From a bacterium (GTDB lineage Bacteria; BMS3Abin14): a stretch of 36,978 nt of DNA. The stretch spans positions 1-36,978 of the forward strand of contig JARGFV010000013.1 in the NCBI GenBank assembly GCA_029210545.1. Reading direction: 5' to 3'. Positions 23,799-32,187 of this stretch are shown here, in pieces. The notes beneath the pieces were generated by a model. The model did no database searches, was not told the DNA's origin, and saw only the letters and a list, made by a program, of their open reading frames with translations. Numbering within the stretch: position 1 is the first letter of the stretch; each line of letters opens with the position of its first letter. The position numbers and the translations under genes are program-made.

Positions 23799-24564
23799 CT
23801 GTCGAAGGGTCCTCTTCCTGGGCATTTCCCAGGATGAGATACGCGGCGACGGCAGCGCTGTAACCGTTGTCTATGTTGACCACCGTCAGGCCGCAGGCAC
23901 AGGAAGAGAGCATGGTCAGCAAAGGTGTAAAACCGGCCAGGGAAGCCCCGTAACCGATGCTGGTGGGGACTCCGATCACCGGGACGCGGACCAGACCGGC
24001 GACCACGCCGGGAAGCGCCCCTTCCATCCCGGCCACGACGATGATGACTCCGGCTTCGGCCATCTCATCCCGATGCGCCGCCAGACGGTGAAGGCCTGCA
24101 ATACCGACATCGTATCCCCGCCGCACCTCCATGCCCAGGAAGACCGCTGTCCTTGCGGCCTCTTCCGCCACAGGGAGGTCGGAGGTCCCTGCGGCCATGA
24201 CCATGACCCGCCGCCCCCCGGTGTGTGGAAGCATCCCCAGATGGAGAGTTCTGGAGACAGGATCGTGATCTGCTTCCGGCCAACGATCCAGGACCGCTGC
24301 AGCGGCCGTTTCCGACACCCTGGTCACCAGGACCGGATCACCGGAAGCCGACAGGCGCCCCACGATCCCGACGATCTGCTCCGGGGTTTTCCCCTGTCCG
24401 AAGACCGTCTCCGGCACTCCCCTGCGCACCCGGCGATGAGTGTCCAGGTGGGCGTACTCCATGATGGCGGAGGGAAAATCGGCCAGGACGGAAAGCCCTT
24501 CATCCGGCTTCATCCGGCCCGAGGCGATCTGTTCAAGTATGTCGAGGAGCTGTTTTCGGTCCAT
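23770..24564 (-). CDS. larB: Pyridinium-3,5-biscarboxylic acid mononucleotide synthase LarB
   Basis: Carboxylates and hydrolyses nicotinic acid adenine dinucleotide in the first step of nickel-pincer cofactor synthesis; 264 residues. The start is ATG 24564 (MDRKQLLDILEQIASG), with GAG about six bases upstream. The C-terminal half has the PurE-like fold: VMAAGTSDLPVAEEAARTA, YDVGIAGLHRL, VVAGMEGALPGVVAGLV, VPTSIGYGASLAG. The natural end is near ILGNAQEED; the following STGSGAPRGAR is encoded by a repeat (a CCTTCGACAGGCTCGG patch and the module A palindrome), which also supplies the stop. The gene reads toward larC and folE. Confidence 0.92.
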   Translation of the reverse strand: MDRKQLLDILEQIASGRMKPDEGLSVLADFPSAIMEYAHLDTHRRVRRGVPETVFGQGKTPEQIVGIVGRLSASGDPVLVTRVSETAAAAVLDRWPEADHDPVSRTLHLGMLPHTGGRRVMVMAAGTSDLPVAEEAARTAVFLGMEVRRGYDVGIAGLHRLAAHRDEMAEAGVIIVVAGMEGALPGVVAGLVRVPVIGVPTSIGYGASLAGFTPLLTMLSSCACGLTVVNIDNGYSAAVAAYLILGNAQEEDPSTGSGAPRGAR

Positions 24565-24684
24565 AGCTAACTCAGTCCAAAGCCCAAAGTCCAAAGCCCA
24601 AAGTAACAGTTCGTGGATCCACATATCCAAATACAAAAAGGGTTCTGCGGGTTCTCTTTGGGCGTTGGTCTTTGGACATTGGAC

Positions 24685-25608
24685 TCATCCCTTCACTCTC
24701 CACCTTGCCGCCTTCATGGTGTTGGACATGAGAATGGCCCGGGTCATGGGCCCCACTCCTCCGGGAACCGGTGTCATGAGGGAGGCCGTTTCAGCCGCGT
24801 CCGGGGAGACATCACCCACGAGGGTGTAGCCCTTCTTGTCGAAATCGGCCACCCGGGCCGGGTCGCCGAGGATGACGGGCGGGGCATCGTCCCTTGCCAG
24901 GGAGTTCATACCCACGTCGATGACCACGGCACCGGGCTTTACCCACCCTTTTTCGATCATGAGGGCACGCCCTACGGCGGCAACCAGGATGTCGGCGCTG
25001 CGGCACACATCCGCAAGATCCCGGGTGCGGGAGTGACAGATGGTCACGGTGGCGTGTCGGTGAAGGAGCATGAGGGCCATCGGTTTGCCCACGATGTCAC
25101 TTCTCCCCACCACAACGGCGTTTTTACCCCTGGGATCCACTCCTTCCTCGTCCAGCATCCTCATGACCCCCGCGGGTGTGCACGGCATGAGAACCTCCAG
25201 ATCGCCCCTGACCAGCCGTCCCACGTTGGCGGGGTGAAACCCGTCCACATCCTTGGCCGGGTCGATGCCGTCGAGGATCTTCTTGGTGTCGATACCTTCG
25301 GGCAGGGGAAGCTGTACGAGGATGCCGTCTACAGAGTCATCCCCGTTGAGGCGCTCAACCAGCGCCAGGAGTTCCTGTGTCGTGGTATCCGCCGGCAGAC
25401 GGTGAGAAAAAGATTCGATACCGCACAGGCCGCAGTCCCTGATCTTCATCCTGACGTACACAGCGCTACCCGGATCGTCTCCCACAAGGACAACGGCAAG
25501 GCCCGGAGCGCGGCCGTGGTCCTTGTTAAACCGGGCCGCCTCGACGGCCACTTCCGCCAGGACTTTGGAGGCGATGAGATTGCCGTCAACAAGTTTCGCA
25601 TGGCTCAT
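24685..25608 (-). CDS. folD: Methylenetetrahydrofolate dehydrogenase/cyclohydrolase
   Basis: Bifunctional enzyme interconverting 5,10-methylene-, methenyl- and 10-formyl-tetrahydrofolate with NADP; 307 residues, slightly longer than usual. The start is ATG 25608, with AGGAG eight bases upstream. Substrate and catalytic residues Tyr51 and Lys55 occur in [13 protein letters not shown]. Further signatures are [37 protein letters not shown], and the Rossmann motif [27 protein letters not shown] closes the domain. Between this gene and larB lies a short gap filled by AAAGCCCAAAGTCC-type repeats. Confidence 0.96.
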   Translation of the reverse strand: MSHAKLVDGNLIASKVLAEVAVEAARFNKDHGRAPGLAVVLVGDDPGSAVYVRMKIRDCGLCGIESFSHRLPADTTTQELLALVERLNGDDSVDGILVQLPLPEGIDTKKILDGIDPAKDVDGFHPANVGRLVRGDLEVLMPCTPAGVMRMLDEEGVDPRGKNAVVVGRSDIVGKPMALMLLHRHATVTICHSRTRDLADVCRSADILVAAVGRALMIEKGWVKPGAVVIDVGMNSLARDDAPPVILGDPARVADFDKKGYTLVGDVSPDAAETASLMTPVPGGVGPMTRAILMSNTMKAARWRVKG

Positions 25609-25719
25609 GGTACGCACTCCTGTTTCAGATTTCAGAGGTCAGATTTCAGACCCCGGATCTATCATATTAAAGTTCTTCTCTCTTCAGGTTACTGACTACT
25701 GATTACCGGCCACTGCTTA

Positions 25720-26202
25720 TTACAGCTCCTTCATTCCCCCTCTCAGGGTCCTGACGGTCAGGACCCCGGTATCGGTCATGAATTCGACACTCCTTCCCAC
25801 TGTCCCCCCAACATCCTGTGCCACCAGACGAATGCCGAAATTGTCCAGGGCCTTTCTGGCAGCCAGGATGTTCCGAGCCCCGATCCGCCTCCCCTTACCC
25901 TTGAACTGCCCGGCGAACATATCGGCCCCTCCGGTTATCTTCGCAACGATCCCGGGAGGCGATATTCCCTGCTGCTCCATCATCCGGACCATACCGGCAA
26001 CGGCCGTGTCCGCGAATTTGCCCGGGGTGTCCGTATCGTTATTGCCATAGGCCATGGGCAGCATGATGTGGGCCATGGACCCGATGCCCTCATCACGGGC
26101 AAACAGGACCACTGCCACGCAGGATCCCAGACCATAGGTAACCAGTTTTACGGGCCGCCAGGCCAGGCGAAACTCCGATATACCCACGACAACCGGTTTC
26201 AT
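25720..26202 (-). CDS. cheD: Chemoreceptor glutamine deamidase CheD
   Basis: Deamidates glutamines on chemoreceptors and binds CheC; 160 residues. The catalytic triad is in the expected places: Thr22, Cys28 (TYGLGSCVAVVLF) and His45 (MAHIMLP), matching Thr21-Cys27-His44 of Thermotoga CheD. KITGGADMF and the C-terminal VGGTVGRSVEF also match. The start ATG 26200-26202 overlaps the cheC stop as ATGA. Last gene of the chemosensory operon; downstream is 110 bp of degenerate repeats before folD, without an obvious terminator. Confidence 0.95.
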   Translation of the reverse strand: MKPVVVGISEFRLAWRPVKLVTYGLGSCVAVVLFARDEGIGSMAHIMLPMAYGNNDTDTPGKFADTAVAGMVRMMEQQGISPPGIVAKITGGADMFAGQFKGKGRRIGARNILAARKALDNFGIRLVAQDVGGTVGRSVEFMTDTGVLTVRTLRGGMKEL

Positions 26203-26828
26203 GAACCGGATTCCAGCCGTCCGGCGGCCTCCAGGAGGAGCTCAATACCGGCGTCCCCCGGCAGAAAAACGGATCGTACGAGGCTGCCTCCCGAACTGGC
26301 AGCGAGGTTGAAGACCAGCACTGTCACCTCGTCGGTGGCAGAACCGATATCAGCCAGGACAGCGTCCAGGATCGCCCCGGCCATATCCTGAACGGGACAG
26401 GGCGGAAGGCTGATCAGGATCCTGTCTGAAAGGCTGGACAAAACGGTGAGCAGGTTGCCCGTCAGGATGTTGCCGATCTCGGCAAATGCGGAAAGTTTCA
26501 GATCCTCGTCGCCGTCCCTGTCCCGACCCAGGAGAACTTCCTCCAGAGCCTCCACTCCCGCCTCGGGAAACAGGAGCAGGGCGTTTCCCTCCAGGTCGCC
26601 CTGAAAAGGTACGAGGACACCGATTGCCGGAGCGTTCAGCCCACCGAACAGGGAAGGGATCTCCTCCAGCTTCAGGGTCAGGACCTCGGATGATGTAATG
26701 CCCACAGGCAGTCGGGAAAGCCTGCCCAGAGCGTTCCCGGTCTGGGCAGCGGCAATGGCCGCCACCTCCCTTATAGCCTCGACCTGTTTATCAGAAAGGG
26801 TCGCTCGTGAGGCAGATCCGTCTGTCAT
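26199..26828 (-). CDS. cheC: CheY-P phosphatase CheC, one active site intact
   Basis: Dephosphorylates CheY-P and is stimulated by CheD; 209 residues. ATG 26828 starts five bases after the cheA stop. The family has two copies of the (D/S)xxxExxN-x22-P site. The second is complete here: Ser113, Glu117, Asn120, Pro143 (SAFAEIGNILTGN). The first reads EAIREVAAIAAAQ, keeping Glu21 but with Ala24 in place of Asn, so it is probably dead. CheC/FliY/CheX proteins with one working site exist. The neighbour cheD overlaps, fitting the CheC-CheD complex. Confidence 0.9.
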   Translation of the reverse strand: MTDGSASRATLSDKQVEAIREVAAIAAAQTGNALGRLSRLPVGITSSEVLTLKLEEIPSLFGGLNAPAIGVLVPFQGDLEGNALLLFPEAGVEALEEVLLGRDRDGDEDLKLSAFAEIGNILTGNLLTVLSSLSDRILISLPPCPVQDMAGAILDAVLADIGSATDEVTVLVFNLAASSGGSLVRSVFLPGDAGIELLLEAAGRLESGS

Positions 26829-26832
26829 CGGT

Positions 26833-28872
26833 CTAAAAGAGGTTACCCAGATCAAGGATCGGCACGATGCGCCCGTCACCGAGGACCGTCATCCCGGAGT
26901 ACCGTTTGAGGTACTGGATCGGATAGCACAGCGGTTTGACGACAATGTCCACCTGGCCGACAACGCTGTCGACGACAAGGCCGACGACACGGTTGGTCGC
27001 CTCCACCAGGACGACATTGTAGACGGGCCGGCCGTTCATGGGCGACTGGATATCGAGTAACTGGCCGAGATCGAACAGGGAAATGAGATCTTCGTCGAGA
27101 TCCAGATAACGCCTTCCCTGGCTCTCGCTGACTTCTCCTTCTGTAACCCGGATGGTTCTCGCCACCCTGGTGATGGGAACGGCAAAGGTGTGGTCCCTGA
27201 CCGAAACAAGCAGCATCTTGACGATGGCCACCGTCAGAGGCAGCCTGAGGGTAAACGTGGTGCCCTCTCCGGTACTGCTCTCGATGGACAGTGAACCTCC
27301 CAGGCCCTCAACTGCGGACTGGACGACATCCATCCCGACTCCGCGCCCGGAAACATCCGTGATCTCGGTGGCAGTGGAAAATCCCGGACGCGACACCAGC
27401 ATCACCGTCTCCTCTTCGCTGATGACTTTGGCCTGTTCGCGGGACAAGATCCCCTTCTCCACAGCCTTGGCCTTGATCCGGTGCAGGTCCATGCCGCGCC
27501 CGTCATCAATGACCTCGACGTAAACCATATCCCTCTCACGGTAGGCTCTCAGGACGATCCTGCCTGTCTCATCTTTCCCGGCCGATGCCCTTTCCCTGGC
27601 ATCCTCAAGCCCATGGTCGACGGCGTTCCTGAGGATATGGATGAGGGGGTCACCCAACTCCTCGAGGATGACCCTGTCAAGTTCGATGTCAGCACCGATG
27701 ACTTCCAGGCTGACCTGTTTGCCCCGTTGGCGGGCAAGATCACGCACGACCCTTGGCAGTCTCTGGGTCACCGTTTCCAGGGGCATCATCCTGACCTTCA
27801 TCACTTCACTGTGAAGACCGCCCACCAGGTGATCGAGCCTGGTCAGAACCTGGTCCACATCCCTTGAGCCACTGCCGGCGAGCAGATCTTTCAGGCGTCC
27901 CTTGGTCACGATGAGTTCACCGATCAGGTTGATGAAGGTGTCGAGAAGGAGGGTGCTGATACGGACAGTCTTGGCATGAGCAGATGTCGCTGAGGACGGT
28001 TCCATCTTCGGCTTCGAAACCTCGGCCAGCGGAGCCGTTGCCGGGGAAACGGGCGCTCCTGGTGACAGACCGGGCGTTTCCACCCCCTCCCTGCGGGAGG
28101 CGGAAACCTCGACCTCACCCATTTCGGCCAGTGACTGCAAGGTTTTGACCACCTTCTGCTCATCGGCGCCCACCAGGCTCACCGTGACTCGCCCGGGATA
28201 GTTCCCTGACTTGATCTCCTCGAGGGAAGGTTCACAACGGGTTATCGTGCCCAGGGATTCAAGTTTTCTGACAGCCAGGTAGGCCCGGGCGGCCGGGACG
28301 AGGCTGTCCTCGGCGATCTGGAACCGGAGCACTATTTCACCCTCTTCCGCTGTGCCCGGTCCGATCGGACCAGGTCCCGTGGGCTGGTCGGCCGTCCCGG
28401 CTTTAGCTTCGGGGATTGGTTCAGGTTCAGGTTCCGAGGCAGGCCCGGGCTGGGTCGGGACCGCCTGCTCCCCCGGGGCGGTCCCATCGATGACCCCCCT
28501 GATCCTGGAAAGCAGGGCGGATGTCTGGAGCTCATCCAGGCCCTTGTCCTGCTCCACCGCGTCCACCAGTTTATCCAGGATATCCATCCCCTCGAGGAGG
28601 ATGTCGATGATCGGTGATGAGATCGCTGTCTGCCCCTTGCGGACCGTGTCCATCATGTCTTCGAGCTGGTGGCTCAGCTCCGCGATGATCCCATAGCCCA
28701 TGGATGCCGACATCCCCTTGACGGAGTGGGCGTGACGAAAGAGCTCGTTGATGCTGCCCTCAGACCCGGGTTCCTTCTCAAGGACCAGGATACAGTTACT
28801 CATCCCCTGGACATGTTCCCTGGCTTCGGAAATAAAAAGATCTTTGTATTTGGACATGTCCATGGTGGTCAT
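26833..28872 (-). CDS. cheA: Chemotaxis histidine kinase CheA
   Basis: Central kinase of the chemosensory array, 679 residues. Domains in order: Hpt (about 5-110) with phospho-acceptor His49 (FRHAHSVKGMSA); a Pro/Glu linker; a P2-like domain (about 178-258); a second linker; dimerisation domain (about 300-365; LIGELIVTKGRL). The ATPase follows (about 365-545; N-box HILRNAVDHGLE 412-423, DDGRGMD 456-462, SGRGVGMDVV 508-517), then the CheW-like domain (about 550-679). All catalytic motifs are intact. The start ATG 28872 follows AGGAGG by three bases; ATG 28863 is an alternative. It lies 22 bases after cheY. Confidence 0.97.
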   Translation of the reverse strand: MTTMDMSKYKDLFISEAREHVQGMSNCILVLEKEPGSEGSINELFRHAHSVKGMSASMGYGIIAELSHQLEDMMDTVRKGQTAISSPIIDILLEGMDILDKLVDAVEQDKGLDELQTSALLSRIRGVIDGTAPGEQAVPTQPGPASEPEPEPIPEAKAGTADQPTGPGPIGPGTAEEGEIVLRFQIAEDSLVPAARAYLAVRKLESLGTITRCEPSLEEIKSGNYPGRVTVSLVGADEQKVVKTLQSLAEMGEVEVSASRREGVETPGLSPGAPVSPATAPLAEVSKPKMEPSSATSAHAKTVRISTLLLDTFINLIGELIVTKGRLKDLLAGSGSRDVDQVLTRLDHLVGGLHSEVMKVRMMPLETVTQRLPRVVRDLARQRGKQVSLEVIGADIELDRVILEELGDPLIHILRNAVDHGLEDARERASAGKDETGRIVLRAYRERDMVYVEVIDDGRGMDLHRIKAKAVEKGILSREQAKVISEEETVMLVSRPGFSTATEITDVSGRGVGMDVVQSAVEGLGGSLSIESSTGEGTTFTLRLPLTVAIVKMLLVSVRDHTFAVPITRVARTIRVTEGEVSESQGRRYLDLDEDLISLFDLGQLLDIQSPMNGRPVYNVVLVEATNRVVGLVVDSVVGQVDIVVKPLCYPIQYLKRYSGMTVLGDGRIVPILDLGNLF

Positions 28873-28894
28873 CGACCTCCTGGAGGGGAACGGA

Positions 28895-29287
28895 TCAGGC
28901 GCCGCGGGTCTCGTCCAGGATCCTTACGACGACATCGAGGACCTTTTCCGGCTGGAACGGTTTGACGATAAAATCTTTCGCGCCGGCGTCCAGAGCCTCC
29001 ATGACCAGGCTGTCCTGGCCCAGGGCGCTGCACATGATCACGTTGGCGGCGGGATTGAGGTGCATGATCTCCCGCAGCGCCTCGATCCCGGTCATCTCGG
29101 GCATGACGATATCCATGGTGACGATATCAGGGGTGTGCTCCTTGTACCTTTCAACAGCCTCAATGCCGTTTTCCGCTTCGGCGACGACCTCATACTTCTC
29201 ACCGCTGTAATTCTTCCCGTTGAAGATCTCCGCGATCATGTTGCGCATGAACATGGCATCGTCAACGATCAACACCTTGATAGCCAT
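28895..29287 (-). CDS. cheY: CheY-type single-domain response regulator
   Basis: Phosphorelay output of CheA, 130 residues, receiver only. Acidic pocket Asp9-Asp10, phospho-acceptor Asp59 (TMDIVMPEM), switch Ser87 (MCSALG) and Lys109 (VKPF) are all present. Its ATG overlaps the cheW stop as ATGA, so the two are translationally coupled. No flagellar motor genes are in the window; the output target could be a motor, a pilus or something else encoded elsewhere. Confidence 0.95.
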   Translation of the reverse strand: MAIKVLIVDDAMFMRNMIAEIFNGKNYSGEKYEVVAEAENGIEAVERYKEHTPDIVTMDIVMPEMTGIEALREIMHLNPAANVIMCSALGQDSLVMEALDAGAKDFIVKPFQPEKVLDVVVRILDETRGA

Positions 29288-29784
29288 CAGTTATCCCCTT
29301 TCGTGAACTCACTGTCGATCCAGACCCGGAGCTTTCCAGGGTTGATCAGTGATACAAGTTTTCCTTTGTCACGGAAAACGCCCTCGATAAACGCAACAGA
29401 GCTGTCGTCTTCCACATTGTCCCTGGCAACCTCTTCCAGGGTCGTGTAGGCGGTGAACCCGGTGGTGCTGTCTATGAGAAGAGCGAACCCTCCGTATTCC
29501 GCTGTCAGGATGAGCAGGAGCCCATCAACGCCGGGAGTTTCGGAAAGACCCAGGAGCCCGGCAAGTGAGAGCACCGAGGCCAGGTTGCCGTGAACGTTGA
29601 TCACGCCCGTCATGAAGGCAGGTGACAACGGCAGCGGCGTGATGTCAGCAGCCTTGTAGATCTCGGCCATGGCCTCAAGGGGCAGGGCAAAATATTCTTT
29701 CCCCACGGTGCACATGACCACCTCGTGCTCAGGGTGCCGGCTTTTTTCCTCGGAATTGCTTTCCAGGATCACAGGGTCAGTCAT
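29287..29784 (-). CDS. cheW: CheW-type coupling protein
   Basis: Links the chemoreceptor to CheA; 165 residues, a CheW-like SH3-type domain throughout, with EVVMCTVGKEYFALPLEAMAEIY at the start and FMTGVINVHGNLASVLSLAGL in the core (the usual GxxNLRGxxxPVxDL region, here varied). An extra N-terminal stretch of about 18 residues (SNSEEKSRHPEHE) is polar. The start lies four bases after the receptor stop; the stop overlaps cheY. Confidence 0.9.
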   Translation of the reverse strand: MTDPVILESNSEEKSRHPEHEVVMCTVGKEYFALPLEAMAEIYKAADITPLPLSPAFMTGVINVHGNLASVLSLAGLLGLSETPGVDGLLLILTAEYGGFALLIDSTTGFTAYTTLEEVARDNVEDDSSVAFIEGVFRDKGKLVSLINPGKLRVWIDSEFTKGDN

Positions 29785-29788
29785 GATA

Positions 29789-31048
29789 TCAGACCTTGAA
29801 CTCCTCTGACAGTTTTCTCAGCTTGTCGGAGAGAGCCGTCAGGTCCTGGGCCGAAGCCGCGAGTTCCTCCATGGAAGCGGTCTGTTCCTCTGTGGCGGCC
29901 GACACTTCCTCCGTGGAGGCGGCGTTGTCCTCGGCAACCTTGGAAACTTCGTCGATAATACCGGTGATGTCACTGGCAGCCGCACTCTGGGCCTCCGTCA
30001 GCTGGGATATCTCCTGTGCATGGGAGGTGGATTCCATGACCGCCTTGACGATCTCGTCCAGGGACTCTCCCATCGTCTGGAGGGTGTCCTGGCCCTCGTC
30101 GAGAACTCCCGTCACATCCTTCATGTTCAGGAGGACCTGCTCGCTCTCGTTCTGGATCCTTCCAACAATGCCCGAGATGCGTTCGGCGAACTGTTCGGTA
30201 TTGGCGGCCAGTTTCCGGATCTCCTCGGCGACCACCGCGAAACCGCGACCTGCCTCCCCGGCGCGTGCAGCCTCGATAGTGGCGTTCAGGGCCAGGAGCG
30301 TGGTCTGCTGGGCCACGTTGGTGATGATACTGACGATCTCCCCGATCTCCTTGCTCCTCTCTCCAAAACTCATGACCGAATCCCCGGTCCTTGAAACCGA
30401 GTCGAAAACCTGGCCGATCTTGGCGATGATGTTTTCGGCATGTTTCCTGCCCGCTTCCGCGGTAAAACCAGCCTCTGAAGACACCTTGGAGGAGGTCCTC
30501 GCCTTTTCGGCTACGGCCACGAGGTTCTGGGCCATGTGATGGACAGTGCCGGACATCCGCTCCACCTGGCTGGCCTGTGTCTCCGCGCCCTTGCTGATCC
30601 CGTCGATGGCAGCGGCGATCTCCTCAGTGGACGCGTTCATCTCCTCAGCTGTTGCGGACAGGGTCTGGGCCGAATCGTGGACATCTTCGGAAGAACCCTT
30701 GAGACTCCTGGCGAGAATGGACAAGCGCTGAACCATGACCCGGAACGATTCCCTCAGATCCGTGAACTCGTCCTCGAAGTTTCTCCTGGCCGGTGTCAGG
30801 TCGAGGGTGAGGTCTCCCTCGCTGATGCTGTTGGCGACGTCCCGCATTTCCCGGATGTCCCTCGTGATCCCCGTTGCGAAAAGGCTGCCGAGGCTAAGGC
30901 CCACAGCGATCGCGGCTGAGGCGGCGCCGAACTCCTTCCAGGCCCCTTCGTTGACCCCGAAGAGGTCGAAGAGGTAAGGGACAAAGACCACAACGGCGAC
31001 GACGACCAGAAAGGCGAGGATCAACTTGTATCGCATTTCCATTCTCAT
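29789..31048 (-). CDS. Methyl-accepting chemotaxis protein without a sensor domain
   Basis: A 419-residue receptor with two closely spaced membrane helices (about 7-28 and 40-60), leaving an outer loop of only about a dozen residues. It then has HAMP (about 58-115; [21 protein letters not shown]), long coiled coils and the signalling tip [20 protein letters not shown] with [20 protein letters not shown]. Glu/Gln-rich heptads in the flanking helices are likely methylation or deamidation sites for CheR and CheD. There is no C-terminal NWETF-like pentapeptide (it ends EEFKV). The lack of a ligand domain suggests sensing of membrane state, redox or internal signals. Confidence 0.93.
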   Translation of the reverse strand: MRMEMRYKLILAFLVVVAVVVFVPYLFDLFGVNEGAWKEFGAASAAIAVGLSLGSLFATGITRDIREMRDVANSISEGDLTLDLTPARRNFEDEFTDLRESFRVMVQRLSILARSLKGSSEDVHDSAQTLSATAEEMNASTEEIAAAIDGISKGAETQASQVERMSGTVHHMAQNLVAVAEKARTSSKVSSEAGFTAEAGRKHAENIIAKIGQVFDSVSRTGDSVMSFGERSKEIGEIVSIITNVAQQTTLLALNATIEAARAGEAGRGFAVVAEEIRKLAANTEQFAERISGIVGRIQNESEQVLLNMKDVTGVLDEGQDTLQTMGESLDEIVKAVMESTSHAQEISQLTEAQSAAASDITGIIDEVSKVAEDNAASTEEVSAATEEQTASMEELAASAQDLTALSDKLRKLSEEFKV

Positions 31049-31072
31049 GACAGGAGACTCCTTTTCCGCAAT

Positions 31073-31966
31073 TTAAAGGTCTATCGGGCCAGGCTGTACG
31101 TTCCCGTCAGCCAGAGGCATATCCCTGAGCCGGTAGATCCGCTCGGTGGGCGATATGCTCTGGAAAAAGAGCCTGTTCCGCCCGATGAGCGTTTCGGCTT
31201 TGCCCAGCATGAGGAAACCGCCGGGGTGCAGCTTGCGGGAGAATCCGCTGATGACCCTTTCCTGGTTCTCCCGTGAAAAATAGATCAGAAGGTTCCTGCA
31301 GACGACAAGGCTCTGGGCCTTAACGGGGTTATCCCTGAGGATATCCTCGGTGCGGAATGTAACACGTTCCCTCACCTCGTCGCTGACGCTGAAACTCCCT
31401 TCCTCTTCAACAAAGTACTCTCTGATATCCTCGTCCTCAAGGTTCTTGAGTGCCTCCAGGCCGTATCTCCCCACCTTTCCCCTGGCGAGGATCCTGTCGT
31501 CAACATCGGTGGCCAGGACGGTGAAGGGTGTCTGGATCCGGTGCCGTTTTTTGGCTCTGAGAAGAACGATAGCCAGGCTGTACGGTTCCTCCCCGCTTGA
31601 GCATCCCGCGCTCCAGACCCTGAAATGACCGTAAACGCTGTGTTCCGCCACCAGCCTCGGGAGGACGCTTCTCTCGAGGTATGCGAACGCGGTGGGATTG
31701 CGGAAGAACTCGGTGACGTTGATGGTCATGTACTGGAACAAACGTTCCAGCTCTTCCCGGTCCCTGGACAGCTCCCGGTAATAAGAACCCAGGTCGGCGT
31801 GTCCCTTGGAACGGACCTTGAGGTAGATCCTTCTCAGGATACACCTCTCCTTGTAGGCCTCCAGATCGAACCCCTTTTCCCGGATCAGGAGCTCCTTGAG
31901 GGCCTCGAAAGCCCACCTGTCCTTTTCCGGGAGATGACCGACCTGGGAAGCCTTGACCGCTACCAA
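31073..31966 (-). CDS. cheR: Chemoreceptor methyltransferase CheR
   Basis: Transfers methyl groups from S-adenosylmethionine to receptor glutamates; 297 residues. N-terminal helical domain (about 15-85), then the catalytic domain with NVTEFFRNP, the SAM-binding WSAGCSSGEEPYSLA, VLATDVDDRIL and SLVVCRNLLIYF. The start is TTG 31966, with GGAGG seven bases upstream; no better ATG exists. First gene of the chemosensory operon. No cheB esterase is present in the window to reverse the methylation. Confidence 0.95.
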   Translation of the reverse strand: MVAVKASQVGHLPEKDRWAFEALKELLIREKGFDLEAYKERCILRRIYLKVRSKGHADLGSYYRELSRDREELERLFQYMTINVTEFFRNPTAFAYLERSVLPRLVAEHSVYGHFRVWSAGCSSGEEPYSLAIVLLRAKKRHRIQTPFTVLATDVDDRILARGKVGRYGLEALKNLEDEDIREYFVEEEGSFSVSDEVRERVTFRTEDILRDNPVKAQSLVVCRNLLIYFSRENQERVISGFSRKLHPGGFLMLGKAETLIGRNRLFFQSISPTERIYRLRDMPLADGNVQPGPIDL

Positions 31967-32040
31967 AGGGCGGCCTCCGTAACCTCCGGAGATTTATCCG
32001 TTTTTTGTATCATAGCGAATTTTAGGGGTCAACGGAGAAC

Positions 32041-32125
32041 GGTGAAAAGTTTACAGTTCACGGTTCACGGTTCACCGTTGAAATCCTCCCGTTTCCGTTC
32101 TCAGCGCCAAGCGCCAAGCACGAAG
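32041..32125. repeat. Tandem GTTCACG and CCAAGCG repeats upstream of cheR
   Basis: A GTTCACG unit is repeated about three times (32055-32078) and, with a GGTGAA patch before it, can fold back (ACGGTGAA/TTCACCGT). A run of GCGCCAAGC-like units follows (32102-32133). The possible che promoter lies between this and cheR but is not clear. Confidence 0.6.
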
Positions 32126-32187
32126 CGCGAAGTTACTTGAACGATTCCATCTTCTGTTCTGCATCTCTCTTCGTTCTTCGCTCTATT

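Noticed and set aside
31980-32040. Sigma28-type promoter before cheR
   Set aside because: TAAA and a GGATAA-like box are present on the minus strand, but their spacing (19) does not fit the sigma28 consensus.
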